A DNA stretch of 41,875 bases from a virus. Each line of letters begins with the position of its first letter. Position 1 is the first letter of the stretch. The position numbers and the translations under genes were made by a program. Under the pieces are notes generated by a model. It did no database searches. It was not told the origin of the DNA and worked only from the letters and a program-made list of their open reading frames with translations. Below are positions 30,756-39,500 of this stretch, in pieces. The stretch is from the IMG/VR virus record IMGVR_UViG_3300044533_000991, positions 1 to 41,875 of that record; one strand, given 5' to 3'.

Positions 30756-32186
30756 ATGGCTACTCTTTCCAAAGGCAAAACCTTCGTAAACGGCGAACTC
30801 GTCACCCCCGAGAAAATCCACCAACTCGTCGATTCGGCCACTATCGCCAACATCACCAACGCCGACATCGCCGCCGGTGCGGCCATCGCTGACACGAAAC
30901 TTGCCACCATTTCCACGGCAAACAAAGTCGCGCAATCTGCCGTAACCAATCTCACCACCGACCTGGCTGGGAAAGCGGCGTCCATACACCAGCACGCTAT
31001 TTCGGATACCACTGGCTTACAGACGGCGCTCGACGGCAAAGCGGCTGCAAGCCACAACCACGACGACCGTTACTACACAGAGTCGGAGATGAATACTCTG
31101 TTGGCAGGCAAGCAAGCGTCTGGAAGCTATGCACCTGCCAGCGGCATCGCGCCAAGTTCCATCACGGGAACGGCAGTCATCACGACAGACTCCCGTCTAT
31201 CGGATGCCAGGACTCCGACCTCGCATACACACGACGACCGCTACTACACCGAGACGGAGATCGACACAAAACTCTCGGGCCTGCCTGTTTCTGGCCACAC
31301 GCATGATGACCGCTACTACACCGAGACAGAGATGAATACTTTGTTGGCAGGCAAGCAAGTGGCTGGGAGCTATGCGCCTGCCAGCGGCATCGCGCCAAGC
31401 GCCATCACCGGCACGGCAGTTATCACGACTGACTCGCGCCTGTCCGATGCGAGGACACCGACCACGCACACGCACGACGCTTCCAACATTACCAGCGGCA
31501 CGCTTTCTAACGCCCGCACCACGGCTACCAGCGAAAACTCAGCCAACGCTATCGTCGCCAGGAATGGGAATGGCGATTTTAGTGCTCAAACAATAAATTC
31601 CTCAGTTGTAAATACAAGCACTCTCAATGTGACTAATCCCTCTGGAAACGCAGCAATAGAAGTCGGGGGGAATGGGTATGCTTTTATTGATTTGAAAGTC
31701 CCAAATTCAGACGATAACGACCTTCGCATAGGAACAACTGGAAATGGCGGATACCTTGAAACAAGCAACAATGGAAATATCATCCTCAATCCCGGAACCG
31801 GAAGTGTTGGAATTGCAACAGGAACTCCTGAAGCAAGGCTTCATGTTGTTAGAGGAGCAAACATTTGGGGTTCAGCGCAATTTGCAGGCTCACAAGAAAC
31901 TAGTTTTTTCCATAATGGAGCTGATGAGCATACATACATTCGTGGAGGAAGATCTGCTTCACATGTTTATATAAACGATGTAAATCCTGATGGATATACA
32001 TTCATTGGGTCCGGAGGGTTAGGGATACACACAGCCCCGTCTCATGGAAGAAAACTACAGATCAATGGCAGAGTAGGCTTTCAAAACCTTCCAACTTTTG
32101 CAAATAATTCGACAGCAATATCTGGCGGACTAACTATTGATGATGTGTATAAAACCGCAACTGGCGAGCTTCGTGTTGTTGTCTAA
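30756..32186 (+). CDS. Tail fibre with repeated shaft and AT-rich C-terminal tip
   Basis: The 476-residue product begins ATLSKGKTFVNGELVTPEKI, a typical fibre attachment start, then has a shaft with near-identical repeats around residues 103-240. Their core is HDDRYYTETEMNTLLAGKQ, then YAPASGIAP and TDSRLSDARTP. From about 31560 the DNA becomes AT-rich and the protein changes to an Asn/Gly/Ser-rich tip (PSGNAAIEVGGNGYAFIDLK, GNGGYLETSNNGNIILNPG). Such tips recognise the host receptor and are swapped between phages. The sharp compositional break marks a recombined end. No chaperone domain is visible. Confidence 0.78.
   Translation: MATLSKGKTFVNGELVTPEKIHQLVDSATIANITNADIAAGAAIADTKLATISTANKVAQSAVTNLTTDLAGKAASIHQHAISDTTGLQTALDGKAAASHNHDDRYYTESEMNTLLAGKQASGSYAPASGIAPSSITGTAVITTDSRLSDARTPTSHTHDDRYYTETEIDTKLSGLPVSGHTHDDRYYTETEMNTLLAGKQVAGSYAPASGIAPSAITGTAVITTDSRLSDARTPTTHTHDASNITSGTLSNARTTATSENSANAIVARNGNGDFSAQTINSSVVNTSTLNVTNPSGNAAIEVGGNGYAFIDLKVPNSDDNDLRIGTTGNGGYLETSNNGNIILNPGTGSVGIATGTPEARLHVVRGANIWGSAQFAGSQETSFFHNGADEHTYIRGGRSASHVYINDVNPDGYTFIGSGGLGIHTAPSHGRKLQINGRVGFQNLPTFANNSTAISGGLTIDDVYKTATGELRVVV
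31063..31480 (+). repeat. Two long repeats encoding fibre shaft modules
   Basis: Segments starting near 31063 and 31306 share long runs such as ACTTTGTTGGCAGGCAAGCA and TATGCACCTGCCAGCGGCAT with few changes, and a partial unit starts near 31230. They encode the DDRYYTE and YAPASG modules and can recombine in frame. Confidence 0.8.
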
Positions 32187-32189
32187 ACC

Positions 32190-32588
32190 ATGACCACCGC
32201 TCCCACCATGCTCCGCCCCGAGCCCTACCACGCGAACAAGCTCGCCGTGCGCCGGTCTCCGTTGCACCGGTGGGGCGTCTTTGCCACGGCTCCCATCGCC
32301 AAGCACGAAGTGCTGGAGGAGGCCCCCTACGCCTGCGTGCCCAAGAAGCAACTTGCAAAAGCCCCGGCCTGTGAGACTTACAGCTACTACCTCGACGACG
32401 CGACCAGCATCATCGGTTTCGGCCTCGCGCCGCTCTACAATCACCACGACACCCCCAATGCCTCCCACGAGATCGACCAGGTAAACGAACTCATGCGGCA
32501 CTACGCCCTGCGCGACATCGCCCCAGGCGAAGAGATCACCCTCAACTACGGCGCAGAAAACGCCAAACACTTTTTAGAAAAGGAATAA
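32190..32588 (+). CDS. SET-domain protein (lysine methyltransferase-like)
   Basis: The 132-residue product has the full order of SET-domain motifs. The start RRSPLHRWGVFATAPIAKHE contains the GxG-like WGVFA (28-32). The SAM/substrate segment LAPLYNHHDTPNAS (79-92) matches the NHxxxPN core. The C-terminal YALRDIAPGEEITLNYG (105-121) supplies GEEIT and the catalytic Tyr120. SET proteins methylate lysines using S-adenosylmethionine; targets are histones in eukaryotes and various proteins in bacteria. No pre-SET zinc cluster is seen, and the length is near minimal. It lies between a fibre and a virion-protein gene, so it may modify virion or host proteins during late infection; the target is unknown. 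Confidence 0.85.
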   Translation: MTTAPTMLRPEPYHANKLAVRRSPLHRWGVFATAPIAKHEVLEEAPYACVPKKQLAKAPACETYSYYLDDATSIIGFGLAPLYNHHDTPNASHEIDQVNELMRHYALRDIAPGEEITLNYGAENAKHFLEKE

Positions 32589-32592
32589 TCCT

Positions 32593-34836
32593 ATGGCAAT
32601 GAACATGAGCAACAGCGGCGGCGGCGGAATGTCTGGCAATAGCGCCATGTCAACAGGGTCAACCGGGTCAGCCATGTCTGGCGGAGCGATGTCTGGCGGC
32701 GGCATGAGTGGCGACCCGCTCCGCACCGGCATGTCTGTAAACCCCCGCCGCGCCCCCCGCACGCGAGATTTTGGCAATGAGTTATCAGCCATCCGAACCG
32801 CCAGCGGCCAAATCGCCCAAGATCAAGCGAACACCATTGTCGATACCGCAGGCCGCCTCAGCGACCAAGCCATCGAAAGCACCGGCGACATCGCCCAAAG
32901 GCTCGAAGACAGCACCTACACAGCCGCCGCCAATCAAAACATCCGCGACGCCGGAACCTCTGCCGCCCAGCTCGGCCAGAGCTACAACCAAGTCGGCCAG
33001 ACTGCCGACCGCGTAGCCGCCTACAACGACCCCGCCCAAGCCCGGCTGAACCAGATGGCCATGGGGCAGCTCTACCGGCCCGACCAGATTTCCTCCCAGA
33101 ATGTCGCCGCCGACCAAGTGACCGGCTCTCGCGTTGCTAATGTGGGCCAGATGGACTACGCCCGCCTCGGCCAAGTTGCCGATGTCCAAGGCCCAGCAGG
33201 CTACACGCCTGACCAAATCCGCGCCCAACGCATCCGCGCCGCTCAAGCGGGGGCCGTAGCCGATGTCAACGCCCAGCAAATAAACGCCGCCAGCACCGGA
33301 GGCATCGAGCGTGTCGGAGGCACACAGGTATCCTCGGTGGACCCCATGCAAGCCGCTCGCATCCGCCGCACACAGGATGTCGCATCCCGCGACATCCGCG
33401 CCAGTGCCGCCGAGCGTGGCCTGATGGACGAAGCCCGAGGCAATGGCCTCTACGGGCAACTCCGCGATCAAGCCAGCAACGACCTCGCCCTCGGCCGGTC
33501 CCTCTCCGCCGAGCAAAGTCGCGACGCCATCCAATCCTCCCGCGCCGCATCCTCTGCCCGTGGCCTTGGCCTCGGCCAATCCGCGATGGCCGCCGAACTC
33601 CTCAACCGTGACCGCTTCGGCACTGCCAGGGAAAACGAACGCCGCACCTTCGCTGGCAATGTCCTTGGACAAGGCACCGCCGTCCAGCAAGCCGCCAACC
33701 AAGCCTACATGGGCCGCCAAGAAAGCAATGTCGGCCGCTCACTCCAAGCAGGGCTCGCCAACCAATCCGTCGCCGCAAATCGCGCCCTCCAGCAAGCCCA
33801 GCTCCAGCAGCAGGCCAACCTTACCACCAACCAAAACGAGCAGCAGCGAGTGCTCGCCGAGGCCGGTTACGCACAACAGGCCGGTCTTTCCAACCAAAGT
33901 TTGGGTTTCCAAAGCGCAAGTCAGGACGCTCAATTTTCCCAAGCCGCAGCCCTGGCAAACCAAGACGCCTCACTTCGAGCCGCTCTGGCAAACCAATCCG
34001 CCGGTCTTAATCTCGGCCAAACAAACGCCCAGCTCTTACAGCAAAGCCGTCTCGCCAACCAATCTGCCGGTCTCCAGGCACAGCAAGCCAACCAAGCCGC
34101 CAACGCCCGAGCCCTTGAATTTGCGCAGCAGGGCGGGCTTCAAGCCTCCTTGGCAAACCAGCAAGCCGGACTCTCCCAAGCCGCCGAGCAGGCCCGCCTG
34201 CAGCAAACCGCTATTGGCGCGTCCTACGACGCATCCCAACAACGCGCCATGGCCGATGCAGGCTACGCACAGCAGGCCAACCTCGCCAACCAATCGGCCA
34301 ACCTCAACGCCGCCCAATACAACAGCAGCCAAAACCTCGCCGCGCAGCAGGCGAACCAATCGGCCAACTACAACGCCAACTACGCGAACCAAAATTTCCT
34401 GCAAGGCGTCGCCAGCCAGAACTTCAACCAATTCCAAGGCCAGCAAAGCATGCTCGGCAGTCTCTACGGCCAGCAGGCAGGCATCGCGCAAAACCAATAC
34501 GCCAACAACCTCGGCCTCGCCCAGGCCAATGTCGCCCTCGACCCCTACCAACGCGCCCTCGGATCCAACATCCCCATCGCATCCCAGGGAAACGCCGCCA
34601 ACATGATCGGCCAAGCCTACGGCCAGACCATGAACTACGGCTCCGACCTCTTCAACACCAACACCAACATGCAGGCGTCGATCTACAACAGCTTCCAAAA
34701 CAACCAAGCCGCCCTGCGCGGTGCCGGAATCCAAGCCGGAGCCTCCCGCGATGCCGGAATGATGGGCATGTTTGGCAGTATCGGCGGCGGGGCGCTGGCA
34801 GCGGGGGGAATGATTGGGGGAGCTGTTATCATCTAA
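32593..34836 (+). CDS. Gln/Ala/Asn-rich repeat protein, putative internal virion protein
   Basis: The 747-residue product begins with a Gly/Met/Ser-rich segment (MNMSNSGGGGMSGNSAMSTG), has a helical middle (FGNELSAIRTASGQIAQD and onward) and then many ANQSAGLQAQQANQ-like repeats for about 300 residues. It ends in a glycine-rich hydrophobic segment (GSIGGGALAAGGMIGGAVII). Low-complexity amphipathic repeats with a hydrophobic end are typical of internal virion proteins that line the ejection channel. It lies in a block with the SET protein and the giant protein. No enzymatic motif is visible; the role is inferred. Confidence 0.6.
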   Translation: MAMNMSNSGGGGMSGNSAMSTGSTGSAMSGGAMSGGGMSGDPLRTGMSVNPRRAPRTRDFGNELSAIRTASGQIAQDQANTIVDTAGRLSDQAIESTGDIAQRLEDSTYTAAANQNIRDAGTSAAQLGQSYNQVGQTADRVAAYNDPAQARLNQMAMGQLYRPDQISSQNVAADQVTGSRVANVGQMDYARLGQVADVQGPAGYTPDQIRAQRIRAAQAGAVADVNAQQINAASTGGIERVGGTQVSSVDPMQAARIRRTQDVASRDIRASAAERGLMDEARGNGLYGQLRDQASNDLALGRSLSAEQSRDAIQSSRAASSARGLGLGQSAMAAELLNRDRFGTARENERRTFAGNVLGQGTAVQQAANQAYMGRQESNVGRSLQAGLANQSVAANRALQQAQLQQQANLTTNQNEQQRVLAEAGYAQQAGLSNQSLGFQSASQDAQFSQAAALANQDASLRAALANQSAGLNLGQTNAQLLQQSRLANQSAGLQAQQANQAANARALEFAQQGGLQASLANQQAGLSQAAEQARLQQTAIGASYDASQQRAMADAGYAQQANLANQSANLNAAQYNSSQNLAAQQANQSANYNANYANQNFLQGVASQNFNQFQGQQSMLGSLYGQQAGIAQNQYANNLGLAQANVALDPYQRALGSNIPIASQGNAANMIGQAYGQTMNYGSDLFNTNTNMQASIYNSFQNNQAALRGAGIQAGASRDAGMMGMFGSIGGGALAAGGMIGGAVII

Positions 34837-34838
34837 AT

Positions 34839-35912
34839 ATGCAGGAACTCATCGCCAACACCGTTGACCGCATCCACGCCTGGCACACCCGATGGCCCAA
34901 CGCCGCCGTGCTTTGGAGCGGCGGGAAGGACAGCACCGCCATGCTCCATGTGCTCCTGCACTACTGCGGCATCGACCTACCTGTCGTGCAATACCGCGAG
35001 CCCAAGCTCCGCGAGCGTTACGCCTACAGCGACCGCCTCATCAAAGAATGGGGCCTCACCATTTACGATTACCCGCCGACCCGCATGGCCATCGCCGATG
35101 GGCCTGATGTGGAAAATGGCACCATGCGTTTCGACATGCTCAAGTATTACCAATGGGGCGAGACCGCTGTCGTGATGAGCCTCGGCACCGAGCGCCCCAA
35201 GCCCAGCGAAAGATTCCTCTGCGGCGTCACCGATTTCCTGCAACGCCCCACCGGCAACTTCAACTGGCCATGGGAAGCCGTGTATATCGGAACCAAATAC
35301 GAAGACACCGACCTCATCAAAGGCCATGTCCCTCTCGCGCTCGACATCCGCAATGTCCCCGGCGGCCCCGTGAGCCTCTACCCGATGCGCGATTGGAGCG
35401 ACACGGACATCTACACCTACCTCGAAGACCACGGCGTGACGCCAGACCCCACCCGCTACATCAAGACCGAAGCCGGTTGGGTCAACAACCCCGACAAATC
35501 CCTCAACGCCGACTTCTACCCCGTCTGCTTCAACTGCGTGGACCGCCACCAAGGCCCGCATGTGGATTGCCCCAAGCTCAAAGCTCGCATCAGCAACATC
35601 AGTCACCTCGCCCCCTACGAAGACATCGTTTTCCCCGACCTCGGATTTAAGCCTATATGGAATACGACTGCCAATCCTGCGGAGCCTGCTGCTCCCACAA
35701 GCGGAGCTGGCCCGTGCTCCGCCGAGATCGCTCCGACGCCACCGGCATCCCTGCCGCCTACCTCCGCACCGACTACCCCTTGCTCAAGACCGACCCCTGC
35801 GGCCGCTGCATCGCCCTCCGTGGCGAGGTGGGCCGAGGAGTCGCCTGCGCAATTTACCAACACCGTCCGCACGCCTGCCGAGCATTTGTCCCCGGAAGCC
35901 CACTCTGCTTAG
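34839..35912 (+). CDS. PAPS reductase-like PP-loop protein with extended tail
   Basis: Residues 1-275 form a PP-loop ATPase of the PAPS reductase family, with SGGKDS at 27-32 (AAVLWSGGKDSTAMLHVLLH), YREPKLRERY, SLGTERPKPSER and a C-terminal Cys cluster (PVCFNCVDRHQGPHVDCPK). This family reduces or activates sulfate, or in relatives such as DndC supplies sulfur for DNA phosphorothioation; phage members have no agreed role. The frame continues about 84 residues further as an Ala/Pro/Thr-rich tail that entirely overlaps the YkgJ-like gene in another frame. The tail lacks domain character and looks like an overprinted extension after loss of a stop. ATG two bases after the previous stop. Confidence 0.8.
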   Translation: MQELIANTVDRIHAWHTRWPNAAVLWSGGKDSTAMLHVLLHYCGIDLPVVQYREPKLRERYAYSDRLIKEWGLTIYDYPPTRMAIADGPDVENGTMRFDMLKYYQWGETAVVMSLGTERPKPSERFLCGVTDFLQRPTGNFNWPWEAVYIGTKYEDTDLIKGHVPLALDIRNVPGGPVSLYPMRDWSDTDIYTYLEDHGVTPDPTRYIKTEAGWVNNPDKSLNADFYPVCFNCVDRHQGPHVDCPKLKARISNISHLAPYEDIVFPDLGFKPIWNTTANPAEPAAPTSGAGPCSAEIAPTPPASLPPTSAPTTPCSRPTPAAAASPSVARWAEESPAQFTNTVRTPAEHLSPEAHSA

Positions 35913-35944
35913 AAGCCCGCCAATCCCAAAACCTCCCAACCTAA
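35657..35944 (+). CDS. YkgJ-like cysteine-cluster protein
   Basis: The 95-residue product begins MEYDCQSCGACCSHKRSWPV with Cys at 5, 8, 11 and 12, then CGRCIALRGEVG and CAIYQHRPHACRAFVPG, the signature of the YkgJ family (formerly 'Fe-S or zinc-chelating cluster'). It probably binds iron or zinc. It overlaps the PAPS-reductase-like gene by 256 bases in another frame, so it must start inside that gene. Such a pair suggests joint sulfur or metal chemistry, but the reaction is unknown. Confidence 0.75.
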   Translation: MEYDCQSCGACCSHKRSWPVLRRDRSDATGIPAAYLRTDYPLLKTDPCGRCIALRGEVGRGVACAIYQHRPHACRAFVPGSPLCLEARQSQNLPT

Positions 35945-35945
35945 T

Positions 35946-36545
35946 ATGCCCTACGCCCCCACCGTCAACGACCGCTCCGGCGAAATCCTCGGACAATACA
36001 CCGCCAACGCCGCCAACACCCGCGCCCAAGGAATGCAGAACTTCGGCCAATCCATCGGCGAAGGCCTCGAATCTATGGGGTCCAGTATTGCCGGAGGCAT
36101 GACCAAAGCCCGAGAGAACGCCATCAAATACGACACTGCTGCCGGGATGCTCGACACCTACAAGGAGAACGCAGGCGCTCTCGGGCTCGACCTCAATATG
36201 CTCGGGGGCATGGAACAGAAATACGCGAAAGACCCTGATAAGCTTATCGGCGCTCTGACCGTAGTCGGCAAACTCGCCGAGAATAAATTGGATATTCAAA
36301 AAGCCGAAGCTACCTACGCCGCTCTCGGAAATGCCTATGCAGGCAAAGCCGCCGCGACTGCCGCCGCTAAGGCTAATGCTCCGATGAAGATGAACTCCGA
36401 ATCCATCCGCAGCATGGTTGCTGAGGCCAAGCAGGCTGGTTTCACCGACGACGCCATCAAGGCCAAGCTCGGGCAGCGATACGGCGATTGGGCTGTGCGC
36501 TCCGTTTACCCGCCGCAGAATCAAGGCATTTGGATGGGGCAGTAA
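35946..36545 (+). CDS. Virion-associated protein, helical, 199 residues
   Basis: The product is rich in Ala, Gly and Lys with long helices (GQYTANAANTRAQGMQNFGQ, EATYAALGNAYAGKAAATAA) and an adjacent glycine-rich hinge. It fits a small internal or ejection protein preceding the giant gene. The C-terminus is AVRSVYPPQNQGIW. It ends nine bases before the giant gene's ATG. No family recognised. Confidence 0.6.
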   Translation: MPYAPTVNDRSGEILGQYTANAANTRAQGMQNFGQSIGEGLESMGSSIAGGMTKARENAIKYDTAAGMLDTYKENAGALGLDLNMLGGMEQKYAKDPDKLIGALTVVGKLAENKLDIQKAEATYAALGNAYAGKAAATAAAKANAPMKMNSESIRSMVAEAKQAGFTDDAIKAKLGQRYGDWAVRSVYPPQNQGIWMGQ

Positions 36546-36554
36546 AATAGCCCT

Positions 36555-39500
36555 ATGGCCAATCCCCTCCTCGACGCTCTTCTTGCGGATCGCTCCGCCA
36601 GCGACCCCGCATTTCCTGATCCTGCCGCCGCACCGACGCCGGAGGCGGGTGCCCGCATGATCGACTTCGCTACGGCGCTCCCCGAAGCGGAGCCTTTGTC
36701 TGGAGACGAGATCACTTTCCCTGGCGAACAAACAGCCGCGCTTGCTCCCTTCGAGGAGGTCGATAGTGAAATGGAATCGCCCGCGACCCCGGCCACCTTG
36801 CCGAGAAATCCCTTGCTCGATTCTTTGTTTGCCGACCAGCAAGCCCAAGCCGCCACCCAGCAAGCCGTCGCCGAGGCCACCACGCCCGACGACCGCCTCC
36901 CCATCGCCACGCCCGAACTCGCCGATGCCCTGGGAGTCCTCGACTACCGCGACCCACAGGAAGGCGCACGCCGTTCCCAAGCCGCCGCCCTCGGCGAAAT
37001 CCTCGGTCTCCCCGAATACGAGAAAGTCCAACTCGGAGCCGCCCCGGTGAATGCCGACGGCACCGTCACCATCCGCCGCGCCCAAGCCGTCTCCCCCGAG
37101 GCAAATGCCGCCGCTGCCAAGCAGCTTGAAAATCTGCGCATCATGGCCGCTGGCGAGATGCTCGTCGAAGAATCCCCAAAAGAAGTCGGCACCCTCCAAG
37201 GCATAGCCAACGCCGCGCAAAATGCTTTCGACTCCGCTCGCCAAGCCCTCATGGCCACCGATGGTCTAGATGAGAACGACGCCGCGCAACTCGCCCGCAT
37301 CGAATACAACAAAGCCGCCCGCCGCGTCGCCCCAGGCTACGCCGCCTACCAGCAAGCCGAAGGTTGGGATGCCGTAAAAGCCTTTGCCAAAAATCCCTTC
37401 GAGGTCTCGGCAAATATCATCACCGAAGGACTCGCCGGAAGCTGGCCCGCCCTCGCAAGCGGCCTCGCCACCGGAGCCACCACCGCCGCCGTGGCCGGAG
37501 CCGCCGGATCGGTCGTGCCCGGTGCTGGCAATGTCATCGGTGCAGGCGGAGGCTTCACCGCAGGCATGGTCGGAGGCACAGCCGCCGGTTCCTTTGCCAC
37601 AGAATACGGCAGCAAAATCCTCGAAGAATTGCAGACCGCCGGGATGAATCCCAAAAATCCCGAGAGCATCGCCCAATTTTTCAGCAACGAAACGCTCATG
37701 GCCGAAGCCAAAGACGCCGCCCTCAAGCGAGGAGTTCCCGTCGCCGCCTTCGACGCCCTCTCCGCAGGCATCGCCGGGCGAGTCGGCTCCGTCTTCCGCG
37801 CCGCCGCCAAGACCCCTGTCCGCCTCGCCGCGACAGAAGGAGTCATCCAAGGAGGGCTCGGAGCAGGTGGAGAAATCAGCGGTTCCCTCGCCGCCGGTGA
37901 TCCAGTAAACCCCAAAGCCGTCTTCGGCGAAGTCCTCGGTGAAGTCGGCCCCGCCGCCATCGAGATCGCCGCCGGACGCGCCGCCGCCGCCAGCCAGCCC
38001 GCCCCCGTGGGAACGCCGTCGTCCCCGACGGCCCCTCCGTCATCCGCTCCCATCGCCCAGCCCGCCCCCGCCGAAGTCCCCCAAAACTTCACCCCCATTT
38101 CCTCCCCCGCGCCCAGCCAGGTATCAAATGATACCTCCGCGCCCCGCACCCTCGGCCAAGTCCGCGCCCCTCAGATCGCCATCGACCAAGCCGCCCTCGA
38201 CGAAACCTTTGGCTCGACCTTCGCCCCGCCAACCGAGGTATCGACCTTCGCCCCGCCTGCCGCAGTTAACCCACAGGTTAACCCTGCGCCCGCTTCGGTT
38301 TCCGACATTCCCCCAACGGCCTCTGCTCCCGCAGCAAGCACACTCACAGCGCCTGAACCAACAGGCTCACCCGAATTGATCGCCGGGGAGGGGGCATCTG
38401 TTTCGATGCAGCCTGAGGTAAGTGCCGCGCCAATAGTTGCTCCAAAATTGGAACGAACCTCAACTGGAATGCAAATAATTAACCAAGCTGTTGAAGGCGG
38501 GGTTAATTTATCAGAACTCAATCTGTTAGAGTCGGCAATTCAACGGTTGGATAATCCAGCGGGAACAAAAATTTCAGAAGAAACAACAGCAGAGGCTATC
38601 CAGTATCTCCAATACACTCCAGAGGGTAATTCTGTTGTAGAGCACCTTCGCACCTTAGCGGCATCTAAAAATAAACGCGATAAAGGGATAAAAATAAGAT
38701 CAACTGCAATACTAAAAAGCCTTTCTGATCTTTCCCCTTCGACCGCCGTTGAGACTACCCCCGCCGCCACCGCCCCTCGCCCGTTCTCCGACCTCATGGC
38801 AGAGAACATGAAGCGCAAAGGCGAGGCCGGATACATCGACTTCGGCGTGGTGCAGGATTTCGGCCAGAGCATCTACCAAACGGGCATGGATTTCGCCGCA
38901 TGGTCTGGACGCATGGTGCAGAAGTTTGGGGAAACCATCCGCGATGTCCTCTCTTCTCTCTGGCAAGCCGTCTCCGGCGGGCAATACCTCCCTCAAGCCC
39001 GCGAGCGTGGCAGCGTAAACATTTCTCCTGGCACTGGCCCCAAGCCCCGCAAGTTCGGCCAATCCCTCCAAGCCGCCCCTGGGGTTGCGCCCGAAGTCAA
39101 AGCCCGCCTCACCTCACTGGACTACGATCCTGTCTCGAATGCCCAAACCCTCGCCAACGCCCGCGCCCGCATCGACTCGGCAGGCAGCATCGACACCGCT
39201 TTCACCGATCTCATGGGCAAGCCCGCCATCGAAGGCTGGCAGCCCACCGCCGAGGATTACGCCACCGGCATGGAACTCATGGGGCAACTCCAAAACCGAA
39301 ACCGCCATGCCGATGCCGCCTCCATCGCCAACATGATGGCCACCCGCGCCACCGACCAAGGCCGCGCCATCCAAGCCCTCTCGATGATTGGCCGCCTCGG
39401 CCCGCAAGGCATCGAGCTATTCGCCCAGAGCCAACTCCAAGCCGCCGCCACCAAGCCCGCCAAGACCGACAAGCAGAAGGCCGATATCCAAGCCAAGATC

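Noticed and set aside
34839-35912. A full Dnd phosphorothioation system
   Set aside because: Only a PP-loop protein resembling DndC is seen; DndB, DndD, DndE and a cysteine desulfurase are absent.
35784-37244. 486-codon antisense frame opposite the YkgJ, virion and giant genes
   Set aside because: The forward genes carry clear motifs and starts; the antisense product is Gly/Arg/Ser-rich without domain character.
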